From contig JAZNBV010000025.1 of the NCBI GenBank assembly GCA_045587205.1, positions 1 through 64,000 on the forward strand: DNA of 64,000 nucleotides, in the 5' to 3' direction. Source of the stretch: SIG78 sp045587205 (lineage in GTDB: Bacteria > Verrucomicrobiota > Lentisphaeria > Victivallales > Victivallaceae). The position numbers were made by a program, and so were the translations under genes. Below the pieces are notes generated by a model, which did not search any database, had not been told where the DNA came from, and was given only the letters and a program-made list of their open reading frames with translations. Below are positions 26,374-34,712 of this stretch, one piece after another. Position 1 is the first letter of the stretch, and each line of letters begins with the position of its first letter.

Positions 26374-27434
26374 TTTGCAAGTTCCTTATTATAGATTGCA
26401 GATTGGGATTTGACAATATCGCAGATTTCCACCACAGCCAGCGCCTGTGCCAACTTGATGGGATATTCTTTGCCGGTAAGGATGCTTTCGGCAACAAAGC
26501 GGTAGCAGCTGTTCATATCGACCTTGAACTTGGGTTCGGTCATAATGGTGGTGCGCCGCCAGGGCAGTTTGGGCGTATCGGCAAAGGTAAAGCCGTTGGG
26601 GTGGCCGGTGTTGACCGGGAACTGCTTGAGTTCGTAATCCGGTTCGATATAACGCAGTTTCAGGTCTTCTTCGTTATCGCTGGTGAGAGCGCCGCGGGTA
26701 CCGTAAACTTCGTAAACATTGCCTGCAAAGGCGTTGCCGCCATAGATCTCAATATCCACTGTGGTGCCGTTTTTGCCGCGCATAATGATTTTTACGCAGT
26801 CTTCAGCGTCACCCTGGGCGGCGATAAGTTTGAGTTCGCTCCAGACAGATTCAACTTCGTAATTGAGGAACTGCAGCGCGTGGTCGATCAGGTGCGGACC
26901 CCAGTTGTTGAGCTGCCCGCCGTTGTTGGAAAGCAGGGTCTGCCAGTCATCGCGGCGCGAGTAGTTGTTGCGGCAGAGCTTGATGGTGTGGATCTTGCCG
27001 AGAATGCCCGAATCGATGATTTCGCGCACGTGCTGGAACGCCGGTTCAAAGCGGCGGTTCTGGCGCACAAAAAGTTTGCCGGGATATTTTTTGTCGAGTT
27101 CAACAAGTTCTTCGGCTTCAGCGCGCGATGCTGCAATCGGTTTTTCGATATAGGCGCAGAATCCGGCTTCCAGAGCCTGACGGGTGTGACGGATATGGTC
27201 AACCGAGAAAGTTGCCACTGCCACCAGATCGATATTTTTGTCAGCCAGAAACTTTTCCGGATCGCTGTAATAGGCTACATTGTTCTTTTTGCCGAAATCT
27301 TCAGCGCGTGCTGCGTCAATATCGCACACTGCCACGATTTCGAGTACATCGCTGTTGGCTTCGATTTCGCGCTTGTGCATACCGCCGCCGGCACGACCCA
27401 GCCCCCAGATACCAACTTTCACTTTTTTGCTCAT
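26370..27434 (-). CDS. Gfo/Idh/MocA-family NAD(P)-dependent oxidoreductase
   Basis: A 354-residue sugar dehydrogenase-like protein: GIWGLGRAGGGMHKREI nucleotide-binding loop (residues ~8-24), DLVAVATFSVDH, the EKPIA motif, and NNWGPHLIDHALQFL with the catalytic-type histidine. The C-terminal beta-sheet domain handles the substrate. It is coupled by a 4-base overlap to the TIM-barrel isomerase. The partner and size fit polyol or pyranoside dehydrogenation; the exact substrate cannot be read. Confidence 0.87.
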   Translation of the reverse strand: MSKKVKVGIWGLGRAGGGMHKREIEANSDVLEIVAVCDIDAARAEDFGKKNNVAYYSDPEKFLADKNIDLVAVATFSVDHIRHTRQALEAGFCAYIEKPIAASRAEAEELVELDKKYPGKLFVRQNRRFEPAFQHVREIIDSGILGKIHTIKLCRNNYSRRDDWQTLLSNNGGQLNNWGPHLIDHALQFLNYEVESVWSELKLIAAQGDAEDCVKIIMRGKNGTTVDIEIYGGNAFAGNVYEVYGTRGALTSDNEEDLKLRYIEPDYELKQFPVNTGHPNGFTFADTPKLPWRRTTIMTEPKFKVDMNSCYRFVAESILTGKEYPIKLAQALAVVEICDIVKSQSAIYNKELAK

Positions 27435-27593
27435 TGCAAAAACCTTTCCTTAAAATTTACGGCAGGCGCAGAACACTTTTTCTGCACAATGCCTGTTATT
27501 AAAACAATATGGTAAAATTAATATAAACCATTTTTCAGAATTATCAAACGCTTTTCAGGTGCAAAATGTATTTTTTGAGCATAATAAACAAAA

Positions 27594-28880
27594 TTATTTT
27601 ACAAGCAGTTCAGTTACCGGTACATTGCCTTCTGATTTATGGATGGCTTTTTTAAGATTGGCAATGGCGCGCGAGGCGTTGCCGGCAAGCACGCTGTGAC
27701 TCAACGGTATTGAACACTCTTCGGTCAGATCATCGTAACGCTCCAGAACTGCCAGAACGGTAAGTTCTGCAAGCGGTATGGCGGGCAGATAACCGGGTGT
27801 TTCATATTCTCCGGGGGTAACGGTGTTCAGTACCCGGTTCTGGACCAGCCGCGAGAGTATTTCGTTGGCAAGTGTTACAGATATGCGCAGCCGCCCGGTC
27901 AGTTCAAGCACTGTCGGCGGAATTTTGCCGCCGGCAAAATCTCCGGCGATCTCCGCTGTGAGCATCAGGGCAATTACGCGTTTATCGGCTTCGGAGCGCT
28001 CTTTGTCGCGCTGGCATTTGCTTTCGTAGTCGAACTTCTGATAAAGGTAACTCAAAGTTACTCCGAAAAGCATTATCAGCCAGTTGAGGTACATCCAGAT
28101 CAGGAACAGTGGCAGTGCTGAAAAACTTCCGTAAATAACATTGTAGCGCGAAAGCGCCATCTGGACAAAAATATATCCTGTCTGCAATATCTGGTAAATA
28201 CTCCCGGCAATAACCCCTCCGAACAGCGCGGCATTGAATTTTACGCGCGTGTTGGGCAGGAATATGTATATAAAGGTAAAAAGTATCCACGCCAGCAGAT
28301 AAGGCACACATTGGATGCCGAATTCTATAAGCGGGCGGCTGTAACTGAAAAATACATTTTTTTCCGAAAGTTCGCGCAATACTTTAGATACCAGCACAGT
28401 AGCAGAACTTGCCGCCAGCAGCAGCACCGGCGCGATCACCAGAAAAGAGAGGTAATCGGTGAATTTTCTGAAGATCGTGCGCGATTTTTTCACCTTCCAC
28501 ACCCGGTTGAACGCACTTTCGATGTTGCCGATCATCTTGACTACTGACCAGCAGAGGATCAATGCACCGATCCCGGCAACGAGTCCGCCTTTGGCTTCAC
28601 GCAGAGTTGTGTCGGCAAAGTTGTAGATCCAGTTGAGTATTTCTCTGTGCTCGCTCAAACGCGTGGAGAGTTCGCGCTTGAGCCATTCATCGAGTTCAAA
28701 ACCTTTTGCCACCCCGAAAAGCAGTGCAAATACCGGCACAATGGCAAAAAGTGTGTAATAAGTCAGTGCTGAAGCCCGCAGTTGTCCTTCGCTGGCAGTA
28801 AAGGTGGGCAGTGATTCAATAAGAATGTTGAGGTTGCGGCGGAAATACCACACCATACCGTGTCGTTCTCTGACAGCCAT
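27594..28880 (-). CDS. YihY/BrkB-family inner membrane protein
   Basis: A 428-residue protein with six membrane helices and the family patterns ALTYYTLFAIVPVFALLFGV, SVVKMIGNIESAFNRVWKVKKSR and ALPLFLIWMYLNWLIMLFG. A ~130-residue cytoplasmic C-terminal domain (from ~300) looks like a winged helix (KIPPTVLELTGRLRISVTLANEILSRL), as seen in longer YihY proteins. Once misnamed RNase BN; the family's transport role is unproven. It is a lone gene divergent from the TolQ-like operon. Confidence 0.88.
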   Translation of the reverse strand: MAVRERHGMVWYFRRNLNILIESLPTFTASEGQLRASALTYYTLFAIVPVFALLFGVAKGFELDEWLKRELSTRLSEHREILNWIYNFADTTLREAKGGLVAGIGALILCWSVVKMIGNIESAFNRVWKVKKSRTIFRKFTDYLSFLVIAPVLLLAASSATVLVSKVLRELSEKNVFFSYSRPLIEFGIQCVPYLLAWILFTFIYIFLPNTRVKFNAALFGGVIAGSIYQILQTGYIFVQMALSRYNVIYGSFSALPLFLIWMYLNWLIMLFGVTLSYLYQKFDYESKCQRDKERSEADKRVIALMLTAEIAGDFAGGKIPPTVLELTGRLRISVTLANEILSRLVQNRVLNTVTPGEYETPGYLPAIPLAELTVLAVLERYDDLTEECSIPLSHSVLAGNASRAIANLKKAIHKSEGNVPVTELLVK

Positions 28881-29036
28881 AAAAAATTCTCCCGTAACTG
28901 TTTGATAAAATATAAGGAAATATAATATAGTTGCAGAATATTGTCAAATTTATGGAGAATATTTATCTGTAAAAATTGATTTTTTCACCCTCCGGTGTTA
29001 CCTTTTGTATAAAACAACACTGGAAAAGGAGATTTT

Positions 29037-29846
29037 ATGGAAAAAAAAATCAATATATCAAAAATGGATTGTGAGGAGCGTTTCGGATTTGCGTCTGCCG
29101 GAATGTTTGCGGCAGGCAAGTTCAGCAGTTTTATTCCGGGAGTGATCTTTACAGCAATATTTTATGCGGTGCTTTTTCTGTTGCGGATCATCCTACTGGA
29201 GAACTCTTTTATTGAGATGTTTTTCCCCGGCGGCGCGGAGGAACGCACCTGGATACCGGCGATAACTGTTTTTATGGCTGCGTGGTGCTGGAGTATGCTG
29301 CTGATGAAGCGCAGTAAGTTGAGAGTTCAGTACAGAGTTCTCAAAGCTGTCCCTGAAAAAGCCTCCGTGCCGGAGTTGGAGGAATTTCTGGATTCAGAAG
29401 TTGAATCCGTCAATGACTTTGCCGCTTCAGCAGTTTTGAAAAAATATCTGCAGCTGCGGGAACAGCAAACTCCTGAAAACGAAAAACTTGAGTTGCTGGA
29501 TAATACCATTGCCGATCTGGAAAAATCTGCAGAGGTAAGTTTTATACCCGTTTCCGGTTTGATCTGGGCGATCCCGGTGCTTGGCTTTATCGGTACAGTG
29601 TTGGGGTTGGCGCGTGCAGTGGCAAATTTCGGCAGTCTGCTGGAACCCGGTACGGGCGGCAGTTCTTTTGCTGAACTGCTGCCGCAGGTTACCGGCGGAT
29701 TGGCTACAGCGTTTGAAACCACGTTGATTGCTTTGGCTCTGGCATTGATACTGCAACTCTTTTCCTGCAGTCAGAGTTACGCTGAAGCCGGATTTTTTGC
29801 CCGGCTCAAACAGAAGATCACTGATTTGGAGTCAGCTGGGCAATAA
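29037..29846 (+). CDS. MotA/TolQ/ExbB-type proton-channel protein
   Basis: A 269-residue inner membrane protein. A helix pair at ~34-55 and ~70-88, a cytoplasmic helical segment (~90-165), then the diagnostic MotA/ExbB core: IWAIPVLGFIGTVLGLARAV (~178-197) and LLPQVTGGLATAFETTLIALALALILQL (~215-243). Such proteins form pentamers that use ion flow to turn or pull a dimeric partner. First gene of a four-gene operon (AGGAG Shine-Dalgarno); its stop overlaps the start of the first TolR-like gene. No TonB, TolA or flagellar gene is nearby. Confidence 0.85.
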   Translation: MEKKINISKMDCEERFGFASAGMFAAGKFSSFIPGVIFTAIFYAVLFLLRIILLENSFIEMFFPGGAEERTWIPAITVFMAAWCWSMLLMKRSKLRVQYRVLKAVPEKASVPELEEFLDSEVESVNDFAASAVLKKYLQLREQQTPENEKLELLDNTIADLEKSAEVSFIPVSGLIWAIPVLGFIGTVLGLARAVANFGSLLEPGTGGSSFAELLPQVTGGLATAFETTLIALALALILQLFSCSQSYAEAGFFARLKQKITDLESAGQ

Positions 29847-30655
29847 TGAAAAGACGGCGGTGGAAAGCACAGACGGTGCCGGTGTCGTTTTTTGCTTTTC
29901 AGGATATAATAACTGCATTGGCGGGTGTGTTGATCATTACGGTTCTGGCGGTGCTTTGTCAGCGGCAGTTCACCTTGCCGGACAGGACAACTGACGGAAT
30001 GAATGCCGTACCGCAGAAGCAATATGAATATCTGCAGGAACGCGTTGCTCTGCAGCAGAAAATATTGCAGGAAAAACACCGTACGCTTGAGCAGCTGCGT
30101 GCCGGCAGCGGGCAATATATCCGGCAGCAGAATATATTGCGTCGCGCACGGCTGCTTGAACAGAAAAAGCAGCAGCTTGAATCAGCGGTCAGCGATTATA
30201 CCGCCCGTCTGCAGAAAGTTGATTCTGAACTTGCCGCACTGGAAAAAAAGGTAAAAAATGCTGATCCGCAAGTGCGGGAAAAACTGGAAAAAATCACTCA
30301 ATACCGGCAGCTGCAGAAAGATTATCTGGATAAATGCAACCGCTTGCGTATCAACAATGTACCCGACAGGAAAAATATTATTATGGATTGCTCTGCAGAT
30401 AGATGGCTCTGGCAGAGCAATGAAAAAAAGATCGATCTCTGCAAAGATGGTATCCCGGGAGTGGAAGCGTTGGAAAATCTGCGGCGGAATCTCCGGCAAT
30501 ACGCTCCGGAGTCGATCCGGCTGATCATTGCAGTGCGGCCGTCAGCGGGCGGATTTGTCAATGCTCTGAAAATGCGGCTCAAGAGCGATTTTCCGCAGTT
30601 GGAAGTGCTGCTTGAACCGATGCTGCACGATGATCTGGGAGGTTTGGAGTTATGA
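29846..30655 (+). CDS. TolR/MotB-like stator partner 1 with long coiled coil (FQDII type)
   Basis: A 269-residue protein: a basic N-terminus, one membrane helix (~13-38) containing FFAFQDIITALAGVL, where the aspartate (residue ~20) is in the position of the proton-carrying Asp of TolR/ExbD/MotB. A ~110-residue coiled coil (~52-160, heavy in Gln, Leu, Lys, Glu) and a small periplasmic alpha/beta domain follow (IRLIIAVRPSAGGFVNAL..LEVLLEPM). From memory, proteins with the same FQDIIT helix occur in Planctomycetes next to TolQ-like genes. No OmpA peptidoglycan-binding motif is seen. Overlaps both neighbours. Confidence 0.7.
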   Translation: MKRRRWKAQTVPVSFFAFQDIITALAGVLIITVLAVLCQRQFTLPDRTTDGMNAVPQKQYEYLQERVALQQKILQEKHRTLEQLRAGSGQYIRQQNILRRARLLEQKKQQLESAVSDYTARLQKVDSELAALEKKVKNADPQVREKLEKITQYRQLQKDYLDKCNRLRINNVPDRKNIIMDCSADRWLWQSNEKKIDLCKDGIPGVEALENLRRNLRQYAPESIRLIIAVRPSAGGFVNALKMRLKSDFPQLEVLLEPMLHDDLGGLEL

Positions 30656-31542
30656 GAAAATTTCAATCTCCCGGCAGTCTGGAACTTTTGCTGGATGCTA
30701 TGTGCAATGTGTTCGGTGTTGTGTTGCTGACTGCAATCTTTATCGGCGGAGCCGCTGCTTTCAAACGATTGACAGCTCCGGATGGAACAGTGGAACGCAA
30801 AGTTTTTGAACAGCTTGCCAATGAGTATGTTATGCTTCAGCAGGAAACAGAGAATGCCATTCTTGAAATAAATATATCAAGTGCGTTAGCCAACACAGCA
30901 AAGAGCCATGCTGTCCTGCCGGATGATGAAAAATCTGCAGAATTCTGCCGCCGGCAGGCACAGAAAGCCAATGAACTTGCCGGGCGGATAGAAAATGCAC
31001 AGAAAAAGGTTGATCAACTCCGGAAAGATTTTGCTTTTCAGAAAAAAGTGAGCATAAAAACTCTGGATTCAAAAATAAAAGCGCTTGCAGAAAAGATTGC
31101 TGATCCGGATAATTCAGCCGGAGTCAAAGAACTCCCGGTCAGGATCGATGCCGGCAAATTGCAGCCCTGGAGAGTTATTGTAAGTGCCGGCAAACTTTAT
31201 AATGCCGGCAGTAATGCAATGATCCGGCGTACCGGCAGTGCATCCGGCGATGTGAAAATCAAATCGTTCCGGCTGGACGGGATGGATTTTTACCGGTTGG
31301 AAAAAGTTCCGGAACGGGGAGTTGTTATTGAAAAATTCGCTTTGGAATATCTGCAGATACCGGAGAATGAAAAAGGACGGTATTTTATTGAAATTATGGC
31401 GGAAGACAATGCAGTGTCTGCAAGTGTGCCGGTTTTGCATAAAGTGCGCTCCGGCAATTACTTTTACAACTACCGGGTTGTACCTCAAAACGGGGTGATC
31501 CTGCGGACAGATGCCGGAGGCAGATATGAAGCTGCACATTAA
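30652..31542 (+). CDS. TolR/MotB-like stator partner 2 with coiled coil (LLDAMCN type)
   Basis: A 296-residue protein with the same architecture as its upstream neighbour but unrelated detail: an N-terminal helix (~9-36) with SLELLLDAMCNVFGVVLLTA, again with one aspartate at the membrane entry, a coiled coil (~60-160), then a beta-rich C-terminal domain (~165-296). The SLELLLD..CN.FG motif recurs in Planctomycetes proteins of unknown function. It overlaps the first partner by 4 bases (ATGA). With the TolQ-like channel it would make a heterodimeric rather than homodimeric rod, an inference from gene order. Confidence 0.65.
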   Translation: MRKFQSPGSLELLLDAMCNVFGVVLLTAIFIGGAAAFKRLTAPDGTVERKVFEQLANEYVMLQQETENAILEINISSALANTAKSHAVLPDDEKSAEFCRRQAQKANELAGRIENAQKKVDQLRKDFAFQKKVSIKTLDSKIKALAEKIADPDNSAGVKELPVRIDAGKLQPWRVIVSAGKLYNAGSNAMIRRTGSASGDVKIKSFRLDGMDFYRLEKVPERGVVIEKFALEYLQIPENEKGRYFIEIMAEDNAVSASVPVLHKVRSGNYFYNYRVVPQNGVILRTDAGGRYEAAH

Positions 31543-31996
31543 GCTTTTTTACATTGTTCCGGCCGCGCTGATGATTGTACTTATTGCATTGATGTGGCTT
31601 TTTATGGTTTTTGATCCGCCGCTGCCGGTGCAGAAATCTGCAGAAACTTTATCTGAAGAATTTTTTGCTGACGGAAATGAGCCGGAAAAGGTGACTCTGG
31701 AGCGTTTTACCAGCGATATTGCCCCGGAAAACAGCGGTGCAAATGACCTGGTGGCAATGCTTCAGGACTCTGCGGCAAAGGTGGTGTTGTCACTGCTGGG
31801 GAAAAACAGCCGTATCATCAGGTTTGAGGAAATTGAATTTTCCGGCGAACGCACTTCCAGACTTCGCGGTACGGCGGTGATTCCGGGTGATTCAGAAAAT
31901 AGTGAACAATACCTGAATTTTTCCGTGCAGGTCAACTTTATTGCCGGAATCGGCTGCGAAGCAATGTTTCCGGAATTCGATGCCGCTGTAAAGTAA
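31526..31996 (+). CDS. Small membrane-anchored protein, fourth gene of the TolQ-like operon
   Basis: A 156-residue protein; ATG 31526 is chosen because CCGGAGG ends 5 bases before it, though an ATG at 31511 is in frame. One N-terminal membrane helix (~8-28) is followed by a ~125-residue domain, mostly beta at the end (RFEEIEFSGERTSRLRGTAVIPG). No family is recognised. It overlaps the second TolR-like gene by 17 bases, so it is clearly part of the unit, perhaps as a periplasmic accessory or cargo. The operon ends before the proS promoter with no obvious terminator. Confidence 0.6.
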   Translation: MKLHIKLFYIVPAALMIVLIALMWLFMVFDPPLPVQKSAETLSEEFFADGNEPEKVTLERFTSDIAPENSGANDLVAMLQDSAAKVVLSLLGKNSRIIRFEEIEFSGERTSRLRGTAVIPGDSENSEQYLNFSVQVNFIAGIGCEAMFPEFDAAVK

Positions 31997-32016
31997 TAAA
32001 AAAAAGCGTTTTTTGA

Positions 32017-32045
32017 TTGCTAAATTCGTTAAACGGCACTATATT
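32017..32045 (+). promoter_or_regulatory. Predicted promoter of proS
   Basis: -35 TTGCTA (32017-32022), 17-base spacer, -10 TATATT (32040-32045). An AAAAAAGCGTTTTTT tract precedes the -35, closely matching the arrangement before tig. Confidence 0.65.
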
Positions 32046-32106
32046 ATTATTTCGACAGCATTTATAATAAATATCAAGGTATAAAGAAATACGGAGATTT
32101 TTCAAT

Positions 32107-33843
32107 ATGAGACTTTCCAAACTCGTCGGCCGCCGGATCAAGGAAGATCCCAAGGATGCCAAGACTGTAAGCCATAAATTTCTCGTTCGCGGCGGTTATG
32201 TGCGCCCGGTTTCTGCGGGTATCTACTCGCTGCTGCCCGCAGGTAAGCGCATTGTGGAAAAGATCGAGGCGATCATCCGCGAAGAAATGAATAAAATCGA
32301 CGGTCAGGAAATTCTGATGCCGGTGGTGCTGCCCGCTGAATTATGGGAAGAATCCGGCCGTTACAGTTCGGTCGGCGCAGAACTGCTGCGTTTCCGTGAC
32401 CGCAACAACAAACCGATGATTCTGGGGATGACCCACGAAGAAGCGGTGGTGCATCTGGCACGCACTGAACTGACCAGTTACCGCCAGTTGCCGGCAATGC
32501 TTTATCAGATTCAGACCAAGTACCGCGATGAAGCGCGTCCACGTGCCGGTATGATCCGGGTGCGCGAATTTACGATGAAAGACGCGTACAGTTTTCACAC
32601 CGATCAGGCTGATCTGGAAAAATACTATGCCCGCGCCCACGAAGCGTATGTAAGGATTTTCAACCGCATCGGTATGAAAAATGTGTTGAGTATCGAAGCA
32701 AATTCCGGTATGATGGGCGGTGCGGTTTCGCACGAATTTATGGCACTCTGCGATTGTGGCGAAGATACCATTTTCTATTCGCCCGACCGCAGTTACCGCG
32801 CCAACCGCGAAGTGGCATACGCCGCGTGGAAGTTTGAAAAGCCCTCCGAAGTTCTGCCGTTGGAAAAGATTTACACCCCCGGCTGCAAAACCATTGAAGA
32901 ATTGGCTGACTTTTTGAAAATCAAGGCGGAAAACACTGGCAAAGTGGTTTTTTATCAGAATGCTGTCACCGGCGAACTTATCTGCGCACTTATCCGCGGT
33001 GATTTTGAAGTCAATGAAAGCAAACTTGCCAACGCTGCGCAGGCGCCTGAACTCAAATTTGCCGATGATGAATCGATCCGCAAAGCCGGCTGCGTGCCGG
33101 GGTTTGCTTCCATTATCGGTATAGATGCCGGCAAGATGAAGATGATCGTTGACCGTTCAGTTGCAGAGTCCGGCAATCTGGCGGTCGGCGCCAATGAAGC
33201 TGATTATCACTACATAAACTTCAATTACGAACGCGATTGTGATGTAAATGCTTCCATTGTTACCGATATAGCTACAGTGCGCGAAGGCGACCCCTGTCCG
33301 CTGACCGGCGAACCGTTGAAAATGGAACGCGGTATCGAAGTAGGGAACATCTTCCAGCTTGGCACCAAGTATTCCGCCCCGATGGGCTGCAATTACCTGG
33401 ATGTGAACGGCAAGAGTCATCCGATGATAATGGGTTGCTACGGTATCGGTGTTGGCCGCGCTATGGCAAGCGTTATCGAACAGAGTTTTGATGATTACGG
33501 TCCGATCTGGCCGATTTCCATTGCTCCTTATCAGGTGGAAGTTATTGCCATCGGTTATGATAAGGAAGATGTCAAAGCTGCCGCCGACAGGATCTACAGC
33601 GATTTGCAGAATGCCGGCGTGGAAGTGCTGTTTGATGACCGCGGCGAAAAGCCCGGCTTTATGTTCAGCGATGCCGATTTGCTTGGTATCCCGTTCCGCG
33701 TGGTGGTTTCGCCCAAGACATTGGCTGACAACTGCGCGGAATTCCGCCGCCGCGACTGCCGCGATGCGGAGAGAATTGCCTTGGATGCAGTGAACACAAC
33801 CGTGACCGATGCGGTCACAAAAGAGTTGGAATTGTACAAATAA
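32107..33843 (+). CDS. proS: Prolyl-tRNA synthetase (bacterial type)
   Basis: A 578-residue class IIa synthetase. It shows motif 1 (GIYSLLPAGKRIVEKIEAIIREEM), motif 2 (QIQTKYRDEARPRAGMIRVREF), the bacterial INS editing insertion (~220-390), motif 3 (CYGIGVGRAMASVIEQS) and a C-terminal anticodon-binding domain. The INS domain normally clears Ala-tRNA(Pro); Cys-tRNA(Pro) is left to the YbaK protein encoded upstream. GGAG Shine-Dalgarno and own promoter. nifU starts 14 bases after the stop, so the Fe-S genes may be co-transcribed. Confidence 0.97.
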   Translation: MRLSKLVGRRIKEDPKDAKTVSHKFLVRGGYVRPVSAGIYSLLPAGKRIVEKIEAIIREEMNKIDGQEILMPVVLPAELWEESGRYSSVGAELLRFRDRNNKPMILGMTHEEAVVHLARTELTSYRQLPAMLYQIQTKYRDEARPRAGMIRVREFTMKDAYSFHTDQADLEKYYARAHEAYVRIFNRIGMKNVLSIEANSGMMGGAVSHEFMALCDCGEDTIFYSPDRSYRANREVAYAAWKFEKPSEVLPLEKIYTPGCKTIEELADFLKIKAENTGKVVFYQNAVTGELICALIRGDFEVNESKLANAAQAPELKFADDESIRKAGCVPGFASIIGIDAGKMKMIVDRSVAESGNLAVGANEADYHYINFNYERDCDVNASIVTDIATVREGDPCPLTGEPLKMERGIEVGNIFQLGTKYSAPMGCNYLDVNGKSHPMIMGCYGIGVGRAMASVIEQSFDDYGPIWPISIAPYQVEVIAIGYDKEDVKAAADRIYSDLQNAGVEVLFDDRGEKPGFMFSDADLLGIPFRVVVSPKTLADNCAEFRRRDCRDAERIALDAVNTTVTDAVTKELELYK

Positions 33844-33857
33844 CAGGGTTTTCAACT

Positions 33858-34712
33858 ATGTGGAACTATAATGAAAAAGTGATGGATCATTTTCTGAATC
33901 CCCGCAATGTCGGAGAGGTGGAAAATCCCGATGGCGTCGGCGATGTGGGCAATATTACCTGCGGCGACGCATTGAAACTGACTTTCAAGCTGGATGAAAA
34001 CGGACGGATCGCCGATGTCAAGTTCAAAACTTTCGGCTGTGCCAGCGCTATTGCCTCCAGTTCGGCTCTGACCGAACTGGTCAAAGGTATGACTCTGGAA
34101 GAAGCCTCCAAGGTGACCAATCAGGATATCGTCAAACTTCTCGGTGAACTGCCGGAAGCCAAGATGCACTGTTCGGTTATGGGTATGGAAGCATTGCAGG
34201 CGGCGATCGCCAATTACCGCGGCGAAGAAGTTGCGGATAATGGCGATGATCACGAAGGAGCCGTTATCTGTAAATGTTTCGGTGTTACCGATACCAAGAT
34301 CCGCAATGTTGCCCGCCAGAACAATCTGCATAAAGCCTCTGAAATAACCAATTTCTGCAAGGCCGGCGGTGCCTGCGGCAGCTGTCTGGATGAAATCCAG
34401 CGCGTGCTGGATGAAATGTGGAACGCCTGTTCTGCGCCGGTAAAAGAGGAGAAAAAGAGCGAAGACTTCAAAAGTCTGACCACGGTGCAGAAAGTTTTCC
34501 GCGTGCAGGAAGTCATCGATAAAGAGATCCGTCCGCTGCTGGAACACGACGGCGGCAGTATTGAACTGGTGGATCTTAACGGCAGTAATGTCATTGTCCG
34601 GCTGACCGGACGCTGCTCAAGCTGTCCTTCGGCGGGAGTTACCCTCAAGTACACCGTGCAGGATAAGCTGCGGGAATTTGTCAGCAGTGAACTTACTGTG
34701 GAGAGTATCTGA
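33858..34712 (+). CDS. nifU: NifU-type Fe-S cluster scaffold (three domains)
   Basis: A 284-residue full-length NifU. The N-terminal IscU-like scaffold has Cys at ITCGDA (~36), GCASA (~63) and HCSVMG (~107). The central BFD-like [2Fe-2S] domain has CKCFGVTD and CKAGGACGSC. The C-terminal Nfu domain has CSSCPSAGVTLKYTV. It assembles clusters from sulfur delivered by NifS, whose gene overlaps its stop codon. In anaerobes a NifU-NifS pair often serves as the general Fe-S system, so nitrogen fixation is not implied. Confidence 0.94.
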   Translation: MWNYNEKVMDHFLNPRNVGEVENPDGVGDVGNITCGDALKLTFKLDENGRIADVKFKTFGCASAIASSSALTELVKGMTLEEASKVTNQDIVKLLGELPEAKMHCSVMGMEALQAAIANYRGEEVADNGDDHEGAVICKCFGVTDTKIRNVARQNNLHKASEITNFCKAGGACGSCLDEIQRVLDEMWNACSAPVKEEKKSEDFKSLTTVQKVFRVQEVIDKEIRPLLEHDGGSIELVDLNGSNVIVRLTGRCSSCPSAGVTLKYTVQDKLREFVSSELTVESI

